Under the pieces are notes generated by a model. It did no database searches, was not told the origin of the DNA, and was given only the letters and a program-made list of their open reading frames with translations. From Bryobacterales bacterium (GTDB taxonomy: Bacteria; Acidobacteriota; Terriglobia; Bryobacterales; Bryobacteraceae): a stretch of 40,079 nucleotides of DNA. Location: assembly GCA_020852755.1 (NCBI GenBank), contig JADZAF010000282.1, forward strand, positions 1 through 40,079, written 5' to 3'. This document shows positions 24,240 through 34,472 of the stretch, in pieces. Position numbers and translations under genes: made by a program. Position 1 is the first letter of the stretch, and each line of letters starts with the position of its first letter.

Positions 24240-24709
24240 CGTTTGCCGCTATCGCCGCCCGTTGGTTTGGCCTGGCCGGCTGCGCGGAACAGCCCGGCCG
24301 GTTTTCCGGCCGCGTGGTCCGGGTCCTGGACGGCGATACCCTGGAAGTACTGCGGGAGGGACGCGTTCACAGAGTCAGGCTGCACGCCATCGACTGCCCG
24401 GAGCGCGGCCAGGATTTCGGCGCGGCCGCCCGCCGCTTTACGGACGAACTCGCGTATGGAAAAACCGTGAACGTCCAGGTAGTGAATACAGACCGCTATG
24501 GACGCTCCGTGAGTGAAGTGATTCTCCCGGGCGGCCGCAATCTCAACCTGGAGCTGGTGAAGGCCGGTCTCGCCTGGTGGTACCGCTATCACGCTCCTTC
24601 GGATAAGCGCCTGGAAGGCGCCGAGCGCGAGGCCCGGTCGGCGCGCCGCGGAATCTGGTCCCGGCCCGGCGCGGTCCCACCCTGGGAATTTCGCAAGACC
24701 CGGCGCTGA
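24218..24709 (+). CDS. Thermonuclease (SNase-fold) family protein, possible lipoprotein
   Basis: The 163-residue staphylococcal-nuclease fold comprises VVRVLDGDTLEVL, RVRLHAIDCPERGQDFG (catalytic Arg, calcium Asp), DRYGRSVSEVIL and LNLELVKAGLAWWYR, ending with ARRGIWSRP. The N-terminus from ATG 24218 is short and moderately hydrophobic and ends LAGC (residue 22), a lipobox-like motif, so it may be exported and lipidated. Only this start gives that motif, yet it lies in the loop of the lon terminator. Nucleases of this group cleave DNA and RNA outside the cytoplasm. It ends 2 bp from the convergent hydrogenase-protease gene. Confidence 0.88.
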   Translation: MTGAARFSFAAIAARWFGLAGCAEQPGRFSGRVVRVLDGDTLEVLREGRVHRVRLHAIDCPERGQDFGAAARRFTDELAYGKTVNVQVVNTDRYGRSVSEVILPGGRNLNLELVKAGLAWWYRYHAPSDKRLEGAEREARSARRGIWSRPGAVPPWEFRKTRR

Positions 24710-24711
24710 GA

Positions 24712-25134
24712 CTACCGGAACAGCTTGCGAATCAGCCCGGCGGCTTCACGGGCATTGGTTTCGGCTTCCGCGCTCAACCCTTCTCCGGTGGAGAAATCGG
24801 TTCCCGGCACCCGGCAGATCCAGGCCTCGCCCTGAAACCCGTAGAGGCGGCGGGCATACTCCAGGGCTTCCTCCGGGTGCAGCGCGTGGGCCAGCGGGCT
24901 GCGCGAGGCGGACGGAGAGCCGGCCGGCTCCAGTCGCGCCGGGCCGGGATTCACGTCTGCGTCGATGAAGACTACCCGGCCGGCCGCGGCTATGTCCTCC
25001 GCCATCTCCGGCGAAAGCTGCATGACTTCCACTGTCCTGGCCCCGGGCAGAGGACCGAGCAGCTCCAGCACCCGCCGGGCCGCCCCATCGTCTCTGCGAA
25101 AGACATTGCCGATGGCGATCAGCAGCGCCGCCAC
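24712..25134 (-). CDS. hoxW: NiFe-hydrogenase maturation protease
   Basis: The 140-residue HyaD/HycI/HoxW-type endopeptidase clips the C-terminal extension of the large subunit after nickel insertion. The N-terminal LLIAIGNVFRRDDGAARRV is the family signature (nickel-site Asp/Glu region), with VVFIDADVNPG as the second conserved acidic segment. GTG 25134 is the likely start, 2 bp after the hoxH stop. Longer reading into hoxH gives only Arg/Pro-rich sequence. It is the last gene of the hox operon. No hypA-F genes lie in the window. Confidence 0.9.
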   Translation of the reverse strand: MAALLIAIGNVFRRDDGAARRVLELLGPLPGARTVEVMQLSPEMAEDIAAAGRVVFIDADVNPGPARLEPAGSPSASRSPLAHALHPEEALEYARRLYGFQGEAWICRVPGTDFSTGEGLSAEAETNAREAAGLIRKLFR

Positions 25135-25136
25135 TT

Positions 25137-26564
25137 CTACCGGCCCCGCCGGTACCGGTTGACGACTTCGCCCCGGCTGTTCCGGACGTCGATCTCGAGA
25201 GGCATCTGCCCCAGCGCGTGGGTGGAGCACGAGAGGCACGGGTCGAAGCAGCGTATGGCCGCTTCCACCCGGTTCAACATGCCCTCCTGGATGGCTTCCG
25301 GACGCACAAACCGCTGGGCGGCCTGGGTCACCGCCCGGTTGATGGCCAGGTTGTTCTGCCCCGTGGCGATCAGCAGGTTGACCTTCTGCATCACGCCGTC
25401 GTCATCCACCACGTAGTGATGGAACAGGGTGCCGCGAGGGGCTTCGCAGGCGCCCACGCCCTCGTTCTGATTCTGGCCGGCCCGGGCGCGCACGCGCTTG
25501 CCCATCAGCTCGCGGTCCACCATCAGCTCCTCGATGCGCTCCACGCAGTGCAGCATCTCGATCAGCCGGGCCAGGTGGTAGTGGAACGACTGGCACACCG
25601 CGCCGCGCGAGCGCTGCTTGAATTCCCGCAGTTCGCGGTCGGCCAGCGGCGTTCCGGTGGAAGCGGCGACGTTGAGGCGCGCCAGCGGCCCTACCCGGTA
25701 CATTCCGCCCGGGTAGCCGAGCGGCTTATAGAAGGGGAACTTCATGTAGCTCCACTCCTCGGAGGCCTCGCCCAGGTAGGTGTAGTAGCGCAGCGGGTCC
25801 AGCCCGTCGGCCACGATGTTGCCTTCCGCATCGCCGATGCGGATCACCCCGTCGTAGAACTCCACCTCGCCCCGCGGGCTCACCATGCCCAGGAACAGGG
25901 AAGGGAAGTTCCCCAGGTGCTCGATCTCCACCGGGAAGCTGTCCAGCACCGATTTCAAACGGTCCAGCGCCAGCTTCACCGATTCCAGCGCTTCGGGAAC
26001 GCCGGCCGCGATCTCGTCCCGGGCCTCCGCCCCCATACGGGTCTGGACGCCGCCCGGCGTGCTCCAGGAGGGATGGATCTTGCGCCCGCCCACCAGTTCG
26101 ATGATGCGCTGCCCGAACTTTCGCACCCGGATGCCGCGGCGCGCGAAATCGGCCTCGCAGTCGATCAAGCCGAAGATGTTGCGCCGGGCCGGGTCCGAAT
26201 CGAAGCCCAGCAGCAGGTCCGGCGAGGAAAGGTGGAAGAAACTGAGCGCGTGCGATTGCAGAATCTGGGCCAGGTTCACCAGGCGGCGCTGTTTCACGGC
26301 CGCCGGCGGCACCTCGACTCCCAGCAACCGGTCCCCCGCCTTGGAACTCGCCAGCACGTGGCTGACCGGGCAGATCCCGCAGATGCGCGACATCAGTCCC
26401 GGCATCTCGTGGAACGGGCGGCCCTCGACGAATTTCTCGAAACCGCGAAACTCCACGACGTGGAACTGGGCCGAAGACACTTCGCCCGCGTCGTCCACGT
26501 AAATGGATACTTTGGCGTGCCCCTCCACACGGGTCACGGTGTTGATCAGAATCCGTTCCGCCAT
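25137..26564 (-). CDS. hoxH: NiFe-hydrogenase large subunit (group 3d, HoxH)
   Basis: The 475-residue catalytic subunit holds both nickel-binding cysteine pairs: RICGICPVSH (C62, C65) and DPCLSCSTHALGQMPL (C443, C446). About 26 residues follow H449, the extension removed by the maturation protease. RVEGHAKV and KIHPSWSTPGGV are other conserved active-site segments. The CLSCSTHA form of the second motif and the gene order E-F-U-Y-H place it with bidirectional NAD(P)-linked hydrogenases. Together with HoxY it forms the hydrogenase module. It directly abuts hoxY. Confidence 0.97.
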   Translation of the reverse strand: MAERILINTVTRVEGHAKVSIYVDDAGEVSSAQFHVVEFRGFEKFVEGRPFHEMPGLMSRICGICPVSHVLASSKAGDRLLGVEVPPAAVKQRRLVNLAQILQSHALSFFHLSSPDLLLGFDSDPARRNIFGLIDCEADFARRGIRVRKFGQRIIELVGGRKIHPSWSTPGGVQTRMGAEARDEIAAGVPEALESVKLALDRLKSVLDSFPVEIEHLGNFPSLFLGMVSPRGEVEFYDGVIRIGDAEGNIVADGLDPLRYYTYLGEASEEWSYMKFPFYKPLGYPGGMYRVGPLARLNVAASTGTPLADRELREFKQRSRGAVCQSFHYHLARLIEMLHCVERIEELMVDRELMGKRVRARAGQNQNEGVGACEAPRGTLFHHYVVDDDGVMQKVNLLIATGQNNLAINRAVTQAAQRFVRPEAIQEGMLNRVEAAIRCFDPCLSCSTHALGQMPLEIDVRNSRGEVVNRYRRGR

Positions 26565-27107
26565 TTATCCGAACCTCCTTCCGTCGCTGGACGGCGCGCG
26601 CCCGTTCAACAGGTCCACGAGCAGCTGGTGGATGGCGTCGCCGTCCGGCGGGCAGCCGGGCAGGTAGTAATCCACGTCCACGACTTCATGTACCGGGTGC
26701 GCCCGCTCCAGCAGTTCGGGGACGACCGAGTTGCCGCTGGGGATGCCGACCACCACCGCGGAATTGTCCCGGTACGAGCGGTTGATGCAGTCGGGGACCG
26801 AAAAGGCGTTGCGCATCCCGGTCACGTTGCCGGTCACCGCGCAATCGCCGAAAGAGACCAGCACTTTGCTGCGCTTGCGGATGGTGCGGATATGCTCCAG
26901 GTGGTCGCGGTTGGCCACGGCCCCCTCCACCAGCGTGATATCCACCTCCGGGAAATCCTTGTAGTCGGTGAGCGGGGATGCCTTCACTTCCACCAGCGGC
27001 GCCAGTTCGATGAGGCGCTCATCCAGGTCCAGGAACGACATGTGACATCCCGAGCAGCCGCCCAGCCAGACCGTCGCCAGGCTCGGTTTCCGATTTACCG
27101 GATCCAT
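26565..27107 (-). CDS. hoxY: NiFe-hydrogenase small subunit (HoxY)
   Basis: The 180-residue, single-cluster small subunit has ATVWLGGCSGCHMSFLDLDE at the N-terminus (two ligands of the proximal [4Fe-4S] cluster), FGDCAVTGNV (third Cys) and YYLPGCPPDGDAIHQLL (fourth Cys). The lack of the medial and distal clusters found in membrane-bound hydrogenases is normal for group 3 enzymes. It overlaps hoxU by 13 bp and is followed without gap by hoxH. Confidence 0.96.
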   Translation of the reverse strand: MDPVNRKPSLATVWLGGCSGCHMSFLDLDERLIELAPLVEVKASPLTDYKDFPEVDITLVEGAVANRDHLEHIRTIRKRSKVLVSFGDCAVTGNVTGMRNAFSVPDCINRSYRDNSAVVVGIPSGNSVVPELLERAHPVHEVVDVDYYLPGCPPDGDAIHQLLVDLLNGRAPSSDGRRFG

Positions 27108-27807
27108 TGACCCTTCTCCCTTGCCGTGACGATGTACTTGAGGAAGCCACGGTCCTTGCGCATCTCGCTCACCGCCTTGCCTTTTTCAAACAGCGCCCCG
27201 GTGGGGCAGACCTGCACGCACTTGCCGCACGAGGTGCAGGTGTCCGACTCGCCCCAGGGCTCGCCCAGGTCGGCGATGATCTGGGACAAGGCGCCCCGTC
27301 TCGAGACGTCCCAGGTGTGAGCGCCCTCCACTTCGTCGCACACCCGCACGCAGCGGGTGCACAGGACGCAGCGGTTGTGGTCCAGGCCGAAGCGCTCGTG
27401 GCTGGTGTCCGCCACCAGCTTCGGAAACTGGTAGCGCAGGCGGATGTGATCCAGCCCCAGCTCCACCGCCAGGTCCTGCAACTCGCAGTTGCGGTTGACC
27501 ACGCAGACCGAGCACACATGGTTGCGCTCGGCGAACAGAAGCTCCACGATCAGGCGCCGGTGGGCGATGAGCTTCTCGCTCCACGTCCGCACCACCATGC
27601 CCTCCTGGACCGGCGTGATGCAGGCGGGCAGCAGCTTCTTCTGGCCTTCCACCTCGACCAGGCACAGCCGGCAGGCGCCGATGTTCGGGAGGCCTCCGAT
27701 GTGGCACAGGCGCGGGATCTTCACCCCGTTGTTCCAGGCTACGTCGAATACGGTTTCTCCTGACACGCCGGTGCAGACCTTGCCGTCGATCTCCAGCGTT
27801 ACGACAC

Positions 27808-27811
<4 letters not shown>
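27095..27811 (-). CDS. hoxU: Hydrogenase diaphorase FeS subunit (HoxU)
   Basis: The 238-residue NuoG N-terminal-like electron-wire subunit has a plant-type [2Fe-2S] site (C36, C47, C50, C64), a His/Cys [4Fe-4S] site (H98, C100, C103, C109) and two ferredoxin clusters (C148-C151-C154-C158 and C192-C195-C198-C202). It carries electrons between HoxF flavin and HoxY. The start is GTG 27811, overlapping the hoxF stop (GTGA) with a strong AGGAGG at 27818-27823. Confidence 0.96.
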
Positions 27812-29447
<1,636 letters not shown>

Positions 29448-29451
<4 letters not shown>

Positions 29452-29951
29452 TCGACACCAATCCGATCCAGCTCTTTGGAGATGCTTTCCGGGGTCACCC
29501 GCGCCAGGATCCGGCCGTTATAGATCACGGCCGGGGCCAGGCCGCAGGACCCGATGCAGCGCGCGCCATCCACGCTCACCTTGCCGTCCGCGGTGGTGGT
29601 TCCTGCCTTGGTCGAGCGATGCTCCAGAGCGGTGAGCACGTTGGGCGCGCCGGCTACGTAGCAGGCCGTTCCGAGGCAGACCACGAAGGTGTGTTCTCCC
29701 TTGGGCTTCAAGGAGAAGAAGTGGTAGAAAGTCGCCACCCCCAGCACCCGGCTGGGAGGCAGGCGGAGTTTCCGTGCGATGCTCTTCAGCAGGCCGGGTG
29801 ACAGAAAGCCATAGAGTTCCTGGGCCGTGTGCAGGACTTCGATCAGGGCATCGCCGGAGTAATGGTGGCGGGACATGGCCCGCTCCAGAAGCTTCTCCCG
29901 GTTGTCACGGGGAGACACAGGGGGGGCTTCGACGGTACTTGCTTGGGGCAC
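29448..29951 (-). CDS. hoxE: Hydrogenase diaphorase small subunit (HoxE, NuoE-like)
   Basis: The 167-residue thioredoxin-like [2Fe-2S] protein has [38 protein letters not shown] and [11 protein letters not shown] (four Cys ligands). It is characteristic of pentameric HoxEFUYH enzymes. GTG 29951 is preferred because residues before the internal ATG at 29876 ([23 protein letters not shown]) look like the conserved HoxE N-terminus. The internal ATG does have a good GGAG ribosome site, however. First gene of the hydrogenase operon. Confidence 0.95.
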
Positions 29952-30208
29952 TTTTCAGTATATCAGGTCCGATTTCTCCGCGTCACTACCGCTCCTCCGG
30001 CCGCGGCCCGGAAAAGGCGCTCTTCCTCAGCCTCCCCGGGTGCCGGCCCATGGAGGCCCCGGTTCAGACTCATGCGGCGCCGGCCTCTGCCCCTCCCCGC
30101 GTTCCAAGGGGAAACGGGAGACCGTGCATGCGGAGCGGCAACCGCGGCGAGATGCAGCTTCGGCGAACCTGTATAATGAAAATTAACCCAATCTGCTGGG
30201 AGTTCCGA
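29952..30208. promoter_or_regulatory. Divergent hoxE/nuoB promoter region
   Basis: On the minus strand TGATATACT (29957-29965) is an extended -10 candidate so close to the hoxE GTG that the message would be nearly leaderless. On the plus strand TATAAT (30172-30177) predicts a start near 30184, just ahead of GGGAG (30198-30202) and the nuoB ATG. Neither has a good -35. The middle of the region shows nothing recognisable. Confidence 0.4.
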
Positions 30209-30772
30209 ATGGCGTTCATTCAGAACAAGTTCGAGGAGAATTTCATTACTACCACGGTGGACTACGTGTTCAACTGGGGTAGGAAGTCCTCCCTCTGGCC
30301 GTTGACTTTCGGACTGGCCTGCTGCGCGATCGAGATGATCGCTTCCTCCACCGCGCGTTTCGATATCGCGCGCTACGGCGCCGAAGTGTTCCGGCCCAGC
30401 CCGCGCCAGTCCGACCTCATGATCGTGTCCGGCACGGTGGCCCTCAAGATGGCGCCGGTGCTCAAGCGCATCTGGGACCAGATGCCGGACCCGAAATGGT
30501 GCATCTCGATGGGGGCCTGCTCGAGCGTCGGCGGACCGTTCAACACGTACGCCGTGCTGCAGGGTGTGGACAAGATCGTGCCGGTGGACGTGTACATCAC
30601 GGGCTGCCCGCCCCGCCCCGAGAACCTGTTCTACGGACTGCTGAAGCTGCAGGACAAGATCGACCAGACCCCGAACCTGGTGAAGCGGCCCACCCAGGTC
30701 CGCCTGGACGAGTCCATGCTCGAGGAGTTCAAGAAGGCGGTTCGCATCGCCCAGATCAACCAGCCGGCCTGA
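30209..30772 (+). CDS. nuoB: NADH-quinone oxidoreductase subunit B
   Basis: The 187-residue complex I subunit carries the N2 cluster: [10 protein letters not shown] (tandem Cys), [14 protein letters not shown] and GCPPRPENL supply the four ligands. ATG 30209 with GGGAG six bases upstream is chosen over ATG 30176, which overlaps a TATAAT box. No other nuo gene follows; pgeF comes next. It is therefore an isolated nuoB in this window, unlike the usual nuoA-N operon. Either complex I genes are scattered in this genome, or this copy is a paralogue serving another complex. All cluster ligands are intact. Confidence 0.93.
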   Translation: MAFIQNKFEENFITTTVDYVFNWGRKSSLWPLTFGLACCAIEMIASSTARFDIARYGAEVFRPSPRQSDLMIVSGTVALKMAPVLKRIWDQMPDPKWCISMGACSSVGGPFNTYAVLQGVDKIVPVDVYITGCPPRPENLFYGLLKLQDKIDQTPNLVKRPTQVRLDESMLEEFKKAVRIAQINQPA

Positions 30773-30829
30773 AGGACCCGCGCTTCGGCTCGCGTCCCGC
30801 CGGCCGCGGCGCCAGGAAGCTTCTCCTGA

Positions 30830-31543
30830 ATGACATCCGACGTTGCGCGCGGGTTCCGGAAGACAGCCGGTGAGGTGTACCGGGCCGAAGCCCTGGACGG
30901 CTTCTCCTGGCTGACTCACGGCTTCGGCACGCGCCATTCCCGCCACCCGGACAACCTCGCCACCCTGCACCAGATCCACTCCGACATCGCCGTGTGCGCC
31001 GATGGCCGCCGCGGCCTGATCGGCGACGGCGATGCCCTCATCGCCGATCGCGCCGGCTCGCTGGTCGCGGTGAAAACGGCCGATTGCCTCCCGATTCTGA
31101 TGGCGGACGTACGGCGCCGCCGTGTGGCCGCCGTCCACGCCGGCTGGCGCGGGACCGTGCGCGAGATCGCCGCGAAGACGCTTGCCGCCCTGGATGCCAA
31201 CCCGGCCGACGTGCACGCCGCCCTCGGTCCCGCCATCGGCCCCTGCTGCTTCGAAGTCGGCGCGGACGTGGCCGCCCAGTTCAAGAAGTGGTTTCCGGAG
31301 CGCGGCGACCTGGACCGCCGGACCACCCTGGACCTGGCCGAGGCCAACCGGCGGCAGCTGCTCGCCGCCTCCGTGCCCGCGGAACAACTCTACGTGGCCG
31401 GGCTGTGCACCCGCTGCGGCGAGGAGTTCCACTCTTACCGGCGCGACCGCCGGCACGCCGGGCGCATGTTCTCCTGGATCGGCATCACAGCCAGTGAAAC
31501 ATGTGGAGGATCAGCAGCAGCACCACGGTCATCGCAGCCATGA
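30830..31543 (+). CDS. pgeF: Peptidoglycan editing factor / purine-nucleoside phosphorylase-like (YfiH family)
   Basis: The 237-residue multicopper-oxidase-like laccase-domain protein shows THGFGTRH, LHQIHSD, GDGDALIAD, VKTADCLPILMAD (Cys ligand), VAAVHAGWRGTV, ALGPAIGPCCFEVG and GLCTRCGEEFHSYRRD, the full set of conserved metal/active-site segments. Members remove mis-incorporated L-Ser from peptidoglycan precursors or act on purine nucleosides. The core ends at MFSWIGI; the last 17 residues are low-complexity and are encoded opposite the corA C-terminus, a 59-bp convergent overlap. Confidence 0.93.
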   Translation: MTSDVARGFRKTAGEVYRAEALDGFSWLTHGFGTRHSRHPDNLATLHQIHSDIAVCADGRRGLIGDGDALIADRAGSLVAVKTADCLPILMADVRRRRVAAVHAGWRGTVREIAAKTLAALDANPADVHAALGPAIGPCCFEVGADVAAQFKKWFPERGDLDRRTTLDLAEANRRQLLAASVPAEQLYVAGLCTRCGEEFHSYRRDRRHAGRMFSWIGITASETCGGSAAAPRSSQP

Positions 31544-32351
31544 GCGCGCCGGCGATGGCCACGCCGTAAGGAGACGCGGCCCACGGCAGGCCGGTCAGAT
31601 TCATCCCGTAGAAGCTGGAGACCAGCAGCACCGGCAGGGCGATGGTGCTCAGGACGGTCAGGGCTTTCATGACCTGGTTGGTCCGGTTGGCCACGCTCGA
31701 CAGGTAGATGTCCAGCGAACCGTTCAGCACGTCGCGCTGCACCTCCACCGTGTCCAGCCCGCGGGCCAGATGGTCGTACAGGTCGCGCAGGAAGGGCCAC
31801 AGGTCGTTCCCGATGAGCGGGCTTCCCGATCTCTGCAGATGGCCGGAAACGTCCCGCATGTTGCCCAGCACCCGGCGCAGTTCGATCAATCCGCGCTTGG
31901 CTTCGAAGATGCGGGCGAGGGCCTCCGGGGCCGGCTTCTCCAGAACCTGGTCCTCCAGAGAATCCAGCAGGTCGTCGAAGTGGCCCAGGACGGACTGGTA
32001 GGAATCCACCACCGTGTCGGCGATGCGGTAGAGCAGTTGGTCGGGGCGCATCCCCGCGCTCGCGGACCGCAGGTGGTCCAGCAGGCCGCGCACGCGGACC
32101 GCCTCCCCTTCCGTCACCGTGACCAGGAAATCGCGGCCCACGAAGAGGTCCAGATCGGAGACCTCCAGCGACGCGTCGCCGGACACCTCAACCGGCTTGA
32201 TCACCACGAACAGGTATTCGCCGTTCTCTTCCACCTTGGCGTTCTGGTTGCGGTGGCGGCAATCCTCGACGTGCAGCGGGTGCAGATGATAGCGTTCGGC
32301 CAGGCGGTCAAGCCGGGGATCGTTGGGGTCGCGAATGTCATGCCATTCCAT
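31485..32351 (-). CDS. corA: CorA-family divalent cation transporter
   Basis: The 288-residue protein has a cytoplasmic alpha/beta domain and long stalk helix (DSYQSVLGHFDDLLDSLEDQV onward), two C-terminal transmembrane helices and the selectivity motif YGMNLTGLPW (GMN) between them. The family forms pentameric magnesium or cobalt channels. It starts 7 bp after queA stops and is probably co-transcribed with it. The 3' end overlaps pgeF. Confidence 0.94.
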   Translation of the reverse strand: MEWHDIRDPNDPRLDRLAERYHLHPLHVEDCRHRNQNAKVEENGEYLFVVIKPVEVSGDASLEVSDLDLFVGRDFLVTVTEGEAVRVRGLLDHLRSASAGMRPDQLLYRIADTVVDSYQSVLGHFDDLLDSLEDQVLEKPAPEALARIFEAKRGLIELRRVLGNMRDVSGHLQRSGSPLIGNDLWPFLRDLYDHLARGLDTVEVQRDVLNGSLDIYLSSVANRTNQVMKALTVLSTIALPVLLVSSFYGMNLTGLPWAASPYGVAIAGALMAAMTVVLLLILHMFHWL

Positions 32352-32358
32352 GGCGGGC

Positions 32359-33414
32359 TCAAAGGATCAGCATACAATCGCCGTAGGAATAGAAACGATA
32401 CTTTTCGCGAACGGCGTGGCGGTAGGCTCCCAGGATCAGTTCGCGGCCTCCGAAAGCGCTCACCAGCATCAGCAGGCTGGTCCGCGGAAGATGGAAGTTC
32501 GTGAGCATCGCCCCGGTGTGGCGGAACACGAAGCCGGGCCTGATGAACAGGTCGGTCTGGCCGCTGCCCGCTTCCAGTCCCGCCGTTTCGATGGTGCGCA
32601 CCGCGGTGGTTCCCACCGCCACCAGCCTCCGGGCGGCCCGCATTCCGGCCGCCTCTTCGGGACCGATCCGGTAGAACTCCGCGTGCAGGCGGCCGCTGCG
32701 CAGTTGTTCCTCGTGAAGCGGCTGAAAGGTCCCCAGCCCCACGTGCAGCGTGACGAAAGCGATTTCGGCGCCCGCCTCCTTCACCCGCTCCAGGATCCCG
32801 GGCGTGAAGTGCAGCCCGGCGGTGGGGGCCGCGGCCGAGCCCTTCTCCCTGGCGAACAACGTCTGGTAGCGTTCCCGGTCCTCGGGGCCGTCGGGCCGGC
32901 GTATGTACGGCGGCAGCGGAATGTGCCCGATCTTCTCGAACTCCTCCAGCAGGCCGCTCTCCCGGTTGAAGCGAAGGGTTCGCTCTCCGTACTCGCCGCG
33001 CGCCACGATCTCCGCTTCCACACCGTCCTCGAAGCGGATGATCTCCCCGGTGCGCATCTTGCGCCCCGGCCGCACCAGCGCCTCCCACTCCCTGCCATCG
33101 TCCGGATGCGGGCGCAGCAGAAGCACCTCCACCCGGCCGCTCAGGTTCTCCCGCAGCCTGGGGTTGTTTTTCCCCAACGGATGGGCATGCACGCCTTTCC
33201 GATGGCCGAACAGGCGGGCGGGGAAGACGCGCGAGTCGTTCAGAACCAGGCAATCCCCGGGCGCCAGGAACTCCGGAAATTCGCGGAAGAGGCGGTCCTC
33301 AAAACGCCTCTCGTTCCGGTACACCACCAGCATGCGCGAGGCCGCGCGGTCCTCCAGGGGCTCCTGGGCGATCCGCTCCTCCGGCAATTCGTAGTCGAAT
33401 TCGCTGGGATCCAT
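32359..33414 (-). CDS. queA: tRNA preQ1(34) S-adenosylmethionine ribosyltransferase-isomerase
   Basis: The 351-residue QueA carries out the penultimate step of queuosine synthesis, adding an epoxycyclopentanediol unit from S-adenosylmethionine to preQ1 in tRNA. Visible signatures: FDYELPEERIAQEP, LVLNDSRVFPARLFG, GSAAAPTAGLHFT, FVTLHVGLGTFQPL, VGTTAVRTIET, FRHTGAMLTNFHLPRTSLLMLVSAF and YRFYSYGDCMLI. Length is normal. It abuts the radical SAM gene upstream (0 bp). Confidence 0.97.
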   Translation of the reverse strand: MDPSEFDYELPEERIAQEPLEDRAASRMLVVYRNERRFEDRLFREFPEFLAPGDCLVLNDSRVFPARLFGHRKGVHAHPLGKNNPRLRENLSGRVEVLLLRPHPDDGREWEALVRPGRKMRTGEIIRFEDGVEAEIVARGEYGERTLRFNRESGLLEEFEKIGHIPLPPYIRRPDGPEDRERYQTLFAREKGSAAAPTAGLHFTPGILERVKEAGAEIAFVTLHVGLGTFQPLHEEQLRSGRLHAEFYRIGPEEAAGMRAARRLVAVGTTAVRTIETAGLEAGSGQTDLFIRPGFVFRHTGAMLTNFHLPRTSLLMLVSAFGGRELILGAYRHAVREKYRFYSYGDCMLIL

Positions 33415-34380
33415 CTACTCAAGCGGGAACAGCGGCAACTGCTCTTCGCCCTCCCATTCTTCGGGCCGGTAATCGAGCGGCCCGGCGGCGAGGCCGTGGC
33501 GGGCCCGGATCCGGGCGAGCCGCTCGCGGATGGCCTGTTCGTATGGCCCGCGCTGAAACGCATGATTGCGGAAACGCCGCTGATACTGCGGCAGGAGATG
33601 CGGAAAACGCTCCGCCAGGAACGGGAAGAAGAAGCCTTTTGCGGCCGGCCGGAGGTAGAGCAGGCCTCCGCCCATCCAGCCTGCGCCCGCCGCCGCCACC
33701 GCCGCCGCGACACGTTCCAGGCTCTCCTCGGAATCCGTGAGCAGCGGGAGGATGGGGTTCGGGAAGACCCCGACGCTCAAGCCGGCCCGCGCCAGCCGCT
33801 CGATCGCGGCCACCCGCAGCGCGGGGCGCGGGGCCAGAGGCTCCAGCTGCCGGGCCAGGTCCTCGTCCATGGTAGTCACGGTGATGTTGATGTGCAGGAT
33901 GTTGCGCCGCGCCACTTCCTGCAGCAGTTCCACGTCCCGCGTCACCAGGTCCGACTTGGTGGTGATCGACACCTGCCGCCCTTTCTCGCGGGCGAAGACC
34001 TCCATCACCGCCCGGGTGCGCCCGAAGCGCCGTTCCGCCGGCTGGTAGGGATCGGTCGCGGTGCCGATGGCCACCGGCTCGTCCAGCGCGGCTTTCTTCA
34101 GGTCCCCGCGCAGCAGTTCGCCCACCCGCGCCTTGGCGTAGATCTTCTCTTCGAAATCGCGCCCGTCTTCCATGCCGAGGAATTCGTGGGTATGCCGAGC
34201 ATAGCAGTATTTGCAGGCGAATTCGCAGCCGCGGTACGGGTTGATGGTCCAGGCAAAAGGCATGTTGGGGTGGGAGCAGCGGTTGAGGATGGTGCGGCAG
34301 GGGATTTCGAAGTAGAGGACGGCGCGCTTGGCCTGGAGGAGCGGGCTGCGGGAGGCCAGGGCGGGGAGACCGGGCCGCAT
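33415..34380 (-). CDS. SplB-like radical SAM protein
   Basis: The 321-residue radical SAM enzyme has the cluster motif in NPYRGCEFACKYCYARHTHEF (CxxxCxxC) after WTI, IGTATDPYQPAERR, SITTKSDLVTRD and HINITVTTMDEDLAR. This is the pattern of the SplB/Rv2578c-like group, whose non-spore-former members have no settled function (not established photoproduct lyases). It is translationally linked to queA but not part of the known queuosine pathway; queE is a different family. The N-terminal 20 residues before the conserved core are uncertain. Divergent from the membrane-protein/regulator pair. Confidence 0.88.
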   Translation of the reverse strand: MRPGLPALASRSPLLQAKRAVLYFEIPCRTILNRCSHPNMPFAWTINPYRGCEFACKYCYARHTHEFLGMEDGRDFEEKIYAKARVGELLRGDLKKAALDEPVAIGTATDPYQPAERRFGRTRAVMEVFAREKGRQVSITTKSDLVTRDVELLQEVARRNILHINITVTTMDEDLARQLEPLAPRPALRVAAIERLARAGLSVGVFPNPILPLLTDSEESLERVAAAVAAAGAGWMGGGLLYLRPAAKGFFFPFLAERFPHLLPQYQRRFRNHAFQRGPYEQAIRERLARIRARHGLAAGPLDYRPEEWEGEEQLPLFPLE

Positions 34381-34417
34381 GCCTCATTTTCGCCTTTTCT
34401 TCGTATCCGGTCAAGTT

Positions 34418-34466
34418 TACTTTACAATTCAAAGTACTTGACATTAGGTCGCCGGCGCGCTATCCT
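34418..34466 (+). promoter_or_regulatory. Promoter and palindromic operator of the membrane protein/winged-helix pair
   Basis: TTGACA (34438-34443) and TATCCT (34461-34466) are separated by exactly 17 bp, and transcription should start at about 34473, the A of the ATG, predicting a leaderless message. Directly upstream, TACTTT-N7-AAAGTA (34418-34436) is a near-perfect 19-bp dyad touching the -35, and a further TCAAGT/ACTTGA pair (34411-34416, 34435-34440) overlaps it. This is a natural binding site for the regulator encoded second in the operon. Confidence 0.6.
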
Positions 34467-34472
34467 GCCTCC

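Noticed and set aside
25218..27110. Very long open frame (630 codons) on the plus strand across the hydrogenase genes
   Set aside because: It is antisense to hoxH and hoxY, which have clear motifs; its His/Arg/Gln-rich translation matches no family and is a by-product of high GC third positions.
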